Assembly: GCF_014633365.1 (NCBI RefSeq)
Contig: NC_068349.1
Coordinates: 17,994,753-18,058,752, forward strand
Source: Diospyros lotus
Lineage: Eukaryota; Streptophyta; Magnoliopsida; Ericales; Ebenaceae
DNA length: 64,000 nucleotides
Direction: 5' to 3'
Shown here: positions 60,634-64,000 of the stretch, piece by piece
How the letters are laid out: each line of letters begins with the position of its first letter
How positions within the stretch are numbered: position 1 is the stretch's first letter
Made by a program: the position numbers and the translations under genes
The notes under the pieces: generated by a model
Seen by the model: the letters and a program-made list of their open reading frames with translations, nothing else
The model's database searches: none
What the model was told of the DNA's origin: nothing

Positions 60634-61398
60634 GTATGCAGATGCACTTTGGCAATGGTTCTTCAAGGATATACTTGGTAGGCTTCTGCTACATGATATT
60701 CAATGTCTCTGCCCTGGTTAATGCTACATGATGGTCAATGGTAATATGGTTTATGGATGGCTGTTGGGTGGTTTGCATTTTGATCCTCTTCTTTATGTTT
60801 ATGGAAAAGTGCTTGGATTCTATCCTTAAATCAGGTTTTCTTTTTCTTTTTCCGGCAAAGTATATTCTAGCAATTCTTTATTCCTTTTTCAAACAATAAA
60901 TGAAAAAATAATGGAATTAATCTTGAGAACTTAAAAATTGGTAACATGGCTCAATACAACAAAGGGTATAAGGTTACTAGCCTTGTGCCTTAAAAATAAA
61001 GTTAAAAGAACTTAATGATACCGATACAACCGACCTTGGAACCTTGTCGATATGATGATAATTGCACTTCCAGGCCCTTTTGTGCCATAGTTGAACCTCT
61101 TTTCTTTAATTTGAAGTTTGGAACATGGTCATAATTATGGCATATGAGTTTTTATATTGGAAATTTCAAGATTTCTGCAAATGATGTCACAGAAAAGCCT
61201 TGCCTAATTCATGAACCTGTTTTCAGAAAATCTCTTCAATAATTCTCAGCCTATACATTTAATGGAACTCATCAATATGCTCGTACATAAGGTAGAGTTT
61301 TTGAAATGAAAATTTAACTGAGCTTTATAAATATGTGATTTACTGTTTAAACAGAGTCACTGCTGCCATCATCATAATCATCAAGAACTGCACCTTAT
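60634..61398 (+). other. Intron or downstream DNA of the ZDP-like gene
   Basis: Starts with a good splice donor (AAG|GTATGC), so more exons are expected to the right. None was recognised up to the transposon. Confidence 0.5.
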
Positions 61399-61764
61399 GC
61401 TAAGAGCAACTCTAAGGGGGAGTGCCAACTCCATAATTGTCGAAATGGCACCCCAAATTCAAAATTTTCCACTCCAACGGGGGTGGCATCTAGGGTTGTA
61501 AAATGGCAGCATTGTTCTTGGGGTGCCAATTTTCCAAACTTTAGAGAGAGAAAAGGGAGAGGTGCCATTGAATTGTTCCGTCATTTTTTCGATTCTACTA
61601 TTCCAATGGTTACAATTCAATGGCTCTATTTTAACAAAAAAAATCTATAATAAATACATAGATTTTGTAAAGAGAAAACTTACCAAAGGTTGGAAAGTCA
61701 TCTGAAAATCGCTATAAGTTTTCTGCTCCTTGATTTTTCTTTCGTCCATGAATGTTGGTGATGA

Positions 61765-61875
61765 CAGATGGAGAAGGAGGCACAGAGAGAGGGAAAGGGG
61801 AAGGAGGCGCAGGAGAGGGGAAGGGGGAGGAGGTGTAGAGGAAAAAGGGAAGGGGAAGGAGGCGGGGGGTGGGGA
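61765..61875. repeat. Purine-rich (GGGAAGGAGG) low-complexity tract
   Basis: About 110 bases almost entirely A and G on the + strand, with loosely repeated 'gggaaggaggcg' units. Confidence 0.8.
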
Positions 61876-62239
61876 TGCATCCGAATAGCTGGCTCGGGCT
61901 ATTCGGATATCCTTCGTTGAATGGGTCTTGTATCTAGATGTGGGCTTTAGTATCCGAATACATGACCTCTTGTATTCTGATAGCCTCCCTAAGTATCTGA
62001 ATATGCCTTCGCTTTAGGGTGAATTTATTTAGCTAATTTTTCTAATTAAAGAATTTTTTTCTATTTTAGAATTTAAATTGATTTTTTAATTAACTTAATT
62101 TTTGTAATTTAATTTGAATTTTCTAATTTGATTTCATTTTTAATTTTTAATTTTTTTTAATTAAGGGTGATTTTATTTATTTTTTAATTGATTATTTTAT
62201 ACTCATTCTTTGAATTGATTATATATATATATATTTTTG

Positions 62240-63028
62240 TAGATGGTTTTGCAATTTGACGATTCTTTTATTGATTTGCTTATGAGCGATACCGATTTAT
62301 ATGATGATGCCATGCAAACCAATCTTGCAGTATTGGTGCCAGTACAAAATGAAGCTGTTCCAAGAGTGAAAAATCGCAAAGGATAAAGAACTTCTCTCAA
62401 GAAAAAGATAAATTAATTGTGTCTGTGTGGTTTAACACAAGTAAGTATGCAATTACTGGGAATGAACAACAAGGTGGTGCTTCCTGGCCTAGAATATTGA
62501 AATACTTAGAATTTCATGGAGGCAATCAAGAAGAGCGTTCGCAAGCTTTTATTAAAAGTCGTTGGACTGATATAAATGCAAAATGTGGCAAATTTGTCAG
62601 TTTTTATAGTCAAATTGAAAGATTGCGACAAAGTGGACACACCGAGCAAAATAATGTAATAATTGAGCTTTTTTAGATAGGCACTGCTATGATTTGATAT
62701 TTGAACTATTGACCTAATGATTTTATATGTTTTTTGGGTTGATGAAACAAAAGAAATGTTTGCTAAGATCATTGGAACACCATTTAAATACGAGCATTGT
62801 TGGAATATATTGAAAATGGAGCAAAAATGGACTGATAATCTCACCAGCAATAAGAGAGCAAAAACCAATTCAACTGGTAGTCCTGCTGAAAATCATGTTG
62901 ATTCTTGCTATTCAACTCCACATTTAGGGGATGACACTGAACCCTCGTCCACTTCTAACCTCGATAGGCCATTGGGCAGAAAGGCTTTGAAGAAACAACT
63001 TAAAAACAAAGAGCTGAAGATATACTAG
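62240..63028 (+). pseudogene. Myb/SANT-like ORF1 protein of a PIF/Harbinger element, broken
   Basis: The frame from ATG 62244 gives 'MVLQFDDSFIDLLMSDTD', and a stop follows at 62383. After it come 'DKLIVSVWFNTSKYAITG', 'GGASWPRILKYLEFHGGN', 'SRWTDINAKCGKFVSFYSQI' (Myb/trihelix part), a stop at 62674, then 'FKYEHCWNILKMEQKW' and the tail 'RPLGRKALKKQLKNKE'. This is the NAM-associated C-terminal layout of the DNA-binding ORF1 proteins of plant PIF/Harbinger transposons. Two stops break it. Confidence 0.75.
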
Positions 63029-63036
63029 ATCATTAT

Positions 63037-63339
63037 TGAAGAATTTCGGTAGAGACTTGAATGAAAACTACCGTAAATAATTCATTCGATGGTAATGGAA
63101 CTTATACACAGAGAGTCCTAAAAACAATTAACTTATCTCCTAGATATCAGCTCACCTATCTCCTAGATATTCTCCTATTTTATAGGAGAAGATTACAACT
63201 TAATTTACAGATAACAAGATAGCCTACAAACTTTAAATAATTTTCAGAATTTATCTTTTTCAGCTTATCCAGTGATAAACCTTCTTCTTCCGTGAGATTA
63301 TCTTCCAAGACTTTTAATGGATTACAACTTCTTCCAACA
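63037..63339 (-). repeat. 3' LTR of the copia element (303 bp)
   Basis: Minus strand: TGTTGGAAGAAG.. to ..ATTCTTCA, followed by ATAAT (plus 63032-63036), the expected target-duplication copy. It contains TATAAAATAGG-like sequence near 63185. Confidence 0.75.
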
Positions 63340-63352
63340 CCCTCCCTCAAGC
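63340..63352 (-). other. Polypurine tract
   Basis: CTTGAGGGAGGG immediately before the 3' LTR on the minus strand, the plus-strand primer. It overlaps the end of pol. Confidence 0.85.
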
Positions 63353-64000
63353 TGAGGAATAGATGTTCATCATTCCCAGCTTGCTTCTAAGGATTTCAAA
63401 ACCCTGTTTTTGCATGGCTTTAGTTAAGATATCTGCCTCCTGATTAGCTGTAGGGATATACATCAGTTTTATGCCTCCTTCTTCTATCTCTTGCTTGACA
63501 AAGTGCCTGTCAATTTTGACATGCTTCATTCGGTTATACTGAACCGGGTTGTTCACAATGTTAATGGCTGATTGACTATCACTATAGAGCACTTTAGATG
63601 ATGACATAGGCATAGACAGGTCACTCATTAATTTTTCTAACCAAATTACCTCACAAATTCCTCGAGAAATGGCCCGGTATTCCGCTTCTGCACTGCTCCG
63701 AGCCACAATTGGCTGTTTTTTGCTCCTATAGGTCACTAAATTGCCCCAAACTTTGGTGCAATACTCGGATATTGATATGCTATCTTCAATTGAACTGGCC
63801 CAATCCGAATCAACAAAGCCAACAATCCTCCTATCTTGATTTTTCTTGAATAACAGCCCTATCCCAGGTGTCCCTTTGAGGTATCTGAGAATATGATAGG
63901 CTGCCTCAAGATGTCTCTTGCTCGGTCGATGCATATACTGACTTATAATGCTTATAGCATAGGCTATATCTGGCCTAGTGTGAGATAGATAAATCAGCTT
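63347..64000 (-). CDS. pol: Copia polyprotein, C-terminal RNase H region (partial)
   Basis: Open from the window edge to the stop at 63347. It begins in the connection after reverse transcriptase ('YLSHTRPDIAYAIS', 'MHRPSKRHLEAAYHILRYLK'). RNase H follows with its acidic residues in place: 'GFVDSDWA', 'ARSSAEAEYRAIS', 'LYSDSQSAINI' and 'IPTANQEADILTK'. 'KHVKIDRHFVKQE' is also conserved. No stops or frameshifts in 218 codons. RNase H degrades the RNA template during retrotransposition. The upstream RT, integrase and gag lie beyond the window. Confidence 0.92.
   Translation of the reverse strand, partial: KLIYLSHTRPDIAYAISIISQYMHRPSKRHLEAAYHILRYLKGTPGIGLLFKKNQDRRIVGFVDSDWASSIEDSISISEYCTKVWGNLVTYRSKKQPIVARSSAEAEYRAISRGICEVIWLEKLMSDLSMPMSSSKVLYSDSQSAINIVNNPVQYNRMKHVKIDRHFVKQEIEEGGIKLMYIPTANQEADILTKAMQKQGFEILRSKLGMMNIYSSA

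Larger units (their letters stand above)
61399..63036 (+). mobile_element. PIF/Harbinger-like element, left part
   Basis: The likely left end is TAA|GAGCAACTCTAAGG at about 61397-61410, a PIF-type 3-bp target followed by a GAGC.. terminus. 'actccaacggggg' and 'ggggtgccaa' phrases near it are typical of such ends. Inside lie a purine-rich tract (61765-61875) and a Myb-like gene relic. The transposase and right end are not seen: a copia element interrupts at 63037. Confidence 0.6.
63037..64000 (-). mobile_element. Ty1/copia retrotransposon, 3' end (continues off the window)
   Basis: The minus strand shows the end of pol, a polypurine tract and the 3' LTR in order. It appears recent: the frame is open to the window edge. 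Confidence 0.88.

Noticed and set aside
1..64000. tRNA, rRNA and microRNA genes
   Set aside because: No cloverleaf, rDNA or convincing miRNA precursor was seen by eye; MITE fold-backs could give small RNAs but are not called as miRNA genes.

Overview
The window is nuclear DNA of a flowering plant, most likely a eudicot. The evidence is intron-rich genes whose exons match conserved plant proteins (ALG2, APC6/CDC16, MBF1, a ZDP-type zinc finger protein), AT-rich introns and intergenic DNA, and a dense load of plant-type transposable elements (Ty3/gypsy, Ty1/copia, Helitron, MULE with a ULP1-like companion, hAT-like, PIF/Harbinger, MITEs). Nothing prokaryotic is present. The species cannot be named from the sequence.

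Layout. 1-3800: end of a Ty3/gypsy LTR, its primer binding site and a broken gag, cut by a second LTR fragment. 4136-7946 (+): last four exons of APC6/CDC16, truncated on the left and frameshifted, with a small solo LTR in one intron. 8-11.3 kb: intergenic DNA with a copia-type solo LTR and a long-TIR MITE. 11.27-13.0 kb: Helitron 3' end with a helicase relic and three AT-rich tandem repeats of about 430 bp. 13256-18463 (-): a complete ALG2 gene, 8 exons, 411 codons, the only clearly intact host gene. 18746-22600 (-): MBF1 lacking its start codon and last exon. 24.4-44.6 kb (-): an unidentified plant gene with tandemly duplicated exons, broken by stops, frameshifts and insertions. One of its exons holds a 15.5 kb Athila/Tat-like element. 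One LTR of that element was itself hit by a 7.9 kb Ty3 element (which contains a 3.1 kb solo LTR) and by a 1.1 kb hAT-like element. A further 2.2 kb solo LTR lies at 41724-43917. 45.1-46.0 kb: Ty3 pol relic. 46-51 kb (+): MULE transposase relic split by a 2.5 kb solo LTR. 51.6-54.5 kb (-): DUF1985/ULP1-like protease relic converging on the MULE, as in Kaonashi-type MULEs. 55.8-59.5 kb: three MITEs, one split by a 2.7 kb solo LTR. 59.57-60.63 kb (+): first four exons of a PARP-type zinc-finger gene (ZDP-like). The ZDP downstream region is occupied by a PIF/Harbinger-like element that was hit by a copia element running off the right edge.

Function. ALG2 is the only gene expected to work as it stands. 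The ZDP-like gene may be real if it continues beyond the window. Most of the rest records successive insertions, and target-site duplications plus empty-site comparison give their order. I found no convincing new biochemical system. The least explained items are the exon-repeat gene, the palindrome-rich interior of the Athila-like element, the inverted pair of long LTRs and the MBF1/ALG2 breakpoint.
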